A DNA stretch of 64,000 nucleotides from the NCBI GenBank assembly GCA_945907045.1, contig CAMDSH010000005.1, positions 62,001-126,000 on the forward strand, in the 5' to 3' direction. This document shows, piece after piece, positions 63,546 through 64,000 of this stretch (position 1 is its first letter; each line of letters starts with the position of its first letter). Under the pieces are notes generated by a model that was not told the DNA's origin, did no database searches, and saw only the letters and a program-made list of their open reading frames with translations. The position numbers were made by a program, and so were the translations under genes. This stretch comes from Rhizobium sp. Q54. Lineage in GTDB: Bacteria > Pseudomonadota > Alphaproteobacteria > Rhizobiales > Xanthobacteraceae.

Positions 63546-63571
63546 CCCCTTCCCTTTAGGGGGAGTAGGGT
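63546..63571. repeat. Remnant of the GC-rich palindromic repeat
   Basis: CCCCTTCCC (63547-63555) followed by TAGGGGGAGTAGGG resembles the ends of the palindrome at 13014-13140, including the CCCTT/AGGGG hairpin. Only one end is present. It fills the gap between the TauE and ruvC genes. Confidence 0.45.
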
Positions 63572-63661
63572 TGGGAAGCCTGCTTCGCAAACCAACCTCG
63601 GCTTTTCAAGAGGAAGTACAGCGGTGCACCTATGCAAGGCTCGGCAGGGTAGATTGCTGCC

Positions 63662-64000
63662 ATGAGGCGTCCGATTCGCATTCTCGGCATCGACCCCGGG
63701 CTTCGCAGCACCGGATGGGGGCTCGTCGAATCCGACGGCAACCGGCTCGTTTACGTCGCTTGCGGCTCGGTCGAGACCAGCGACAAGCTCGCACTCGGCG
63801 TCCGGCTCGTGGCTTTGCACGATGGGCTTTGCCGGGTGATCGATGAATTCAAGCCGGACGAGGCGGCGGTGGAGTCGACCTTCGTCAACGTCAATGCGGC
63901 TGCGACGCTGAAATTGGGCCAGGCGCGCGGCATCGCCATGCTGGTGCCGGCGAAAGCGGGGCTGGATGTCGCCGAATACGCGCCCAACCTCGTGAAGAAA
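63662..64000 (+). CDS. ruvC: Holliday junction resolvase RuvC, N-terminal part
   Basis: 113 codons are visible before the window ends. The start ATG at 63662 begins [20 protein letters not shown]. Catalytic D11 (GIDPG) and E71 (AVESTFVN) are seen, with the conserved [15 protein letters not shown] and [20 protein letters not shown]. The remaining Asp pair lies past the edge. RuvC cuts Holliday junctions in recombination. In this lineage it sits close to the yebC gene, as is common. Confidence 0.95.
   Translation, partial: MRRPIRILGIDPGLRSTGWGLVESDGNRLVYVACGSVETSDKLALGVRLVALHDGLCRVIDEFKPDEAAVESTFVNVNAAATLKLGQARGIAMLVPAKAGLDVAEYAPNLVKK

Overview
This is a high-GC stretch of an alphaproteobacterial chromosome, most likely Hyphomicrobiales (Rhizobiales), near the Bradyrhizobium/Rhodopseudomonas/Pseudolabrys group. 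The placement rests on lineage-typical genes (RcdA/DUF1465, DUF1013 TrcR-like, DUF1192, DUF4164, the three-gene pnt operon preceded by a 50-residue oxidase subunit IV, and a zapA-6S RNA-fau block) and on a dispersed palindrome around the core ATGGCCGGG-CTTGT-CCCGGCCAT. It is an inference from gene content; no rRNA or tRNA is present to confirm it. I found no prophage, IS transposase or CRISPR array.

Layout. 1-4.5 kb: a cut-off exported protein, a sigma-54 response regulator, and nikR divergent from a TonB receptor with a perfect NikR operator between them. 4.6-10.6 kb: an M3 peptidase, then a duplicated set of exported-protein genes carrying a broken 5' copy of the neighbouring ABC1/UbiB-like kinase gene. 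10.6-18.9 kb: an EamA transporter, the pnt transhydrogenase operon, small basic and exported proteins, MgtC, a hydrolase and rpsU. 19-24 kb: a PAICS-like purC-purE fusion coupled to a diguanylate cyclase, two DUF465 genes and a tandem pair of Bug/TctC binding proteins. 24-29 kb: two acyl-CoA synthetases, a TauE/SafE exporter and a GIY-YIG nuclease gene framed by REP-like palindromes. 29-38 kb: a TolB/TPR protein, MerR, TrcR-like, a CPA2 antiporter, then ispH-thrB-rnhA, a peroxiredoxin and a DsbD-N-like protein. 38-46.8 kb: YqgE, a c-di-GMP GGDEF-EAL protein, a quinone oxidoreductase, rcdA, rpmE and an ABC exporter. 46.8-54 kb: a MotA/OmpA-like pair, an IMPase, a Sel1-repeat protein, a ThiE-like protein, a lytic transglycosylase and a GST. 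54-59.4 kb: tkt-gap-pgk-class I aldolase. 59.6-64 kb: DUF4164-zapA-6S RNA-fau-ymdB-yebC, a second TauE and the start of ruvC.

How it works together. Most of the window is housekeeping: central carbon flow (tkt/gap/pgk/aldolase), redox balance (PntAA/AB/B), isoprenoid and threonine synthesis, ribosomal proteins, cell-cycle control (RcdA, TrcR-like, ZapA) and envelope maintenance. The parts most worth a second look are the GIY-YIG gene inside an inverted pair of REP-like palindromes together with two gene-less 88-89 bp versions of the same palindrome pair, the duplication with the ABC1 5' remnant at 6.5-9.4 kb, the PAICS-like fusion, the NikR/TonB receptor pair and a hairpin-rich transcript upstream of rcdA.
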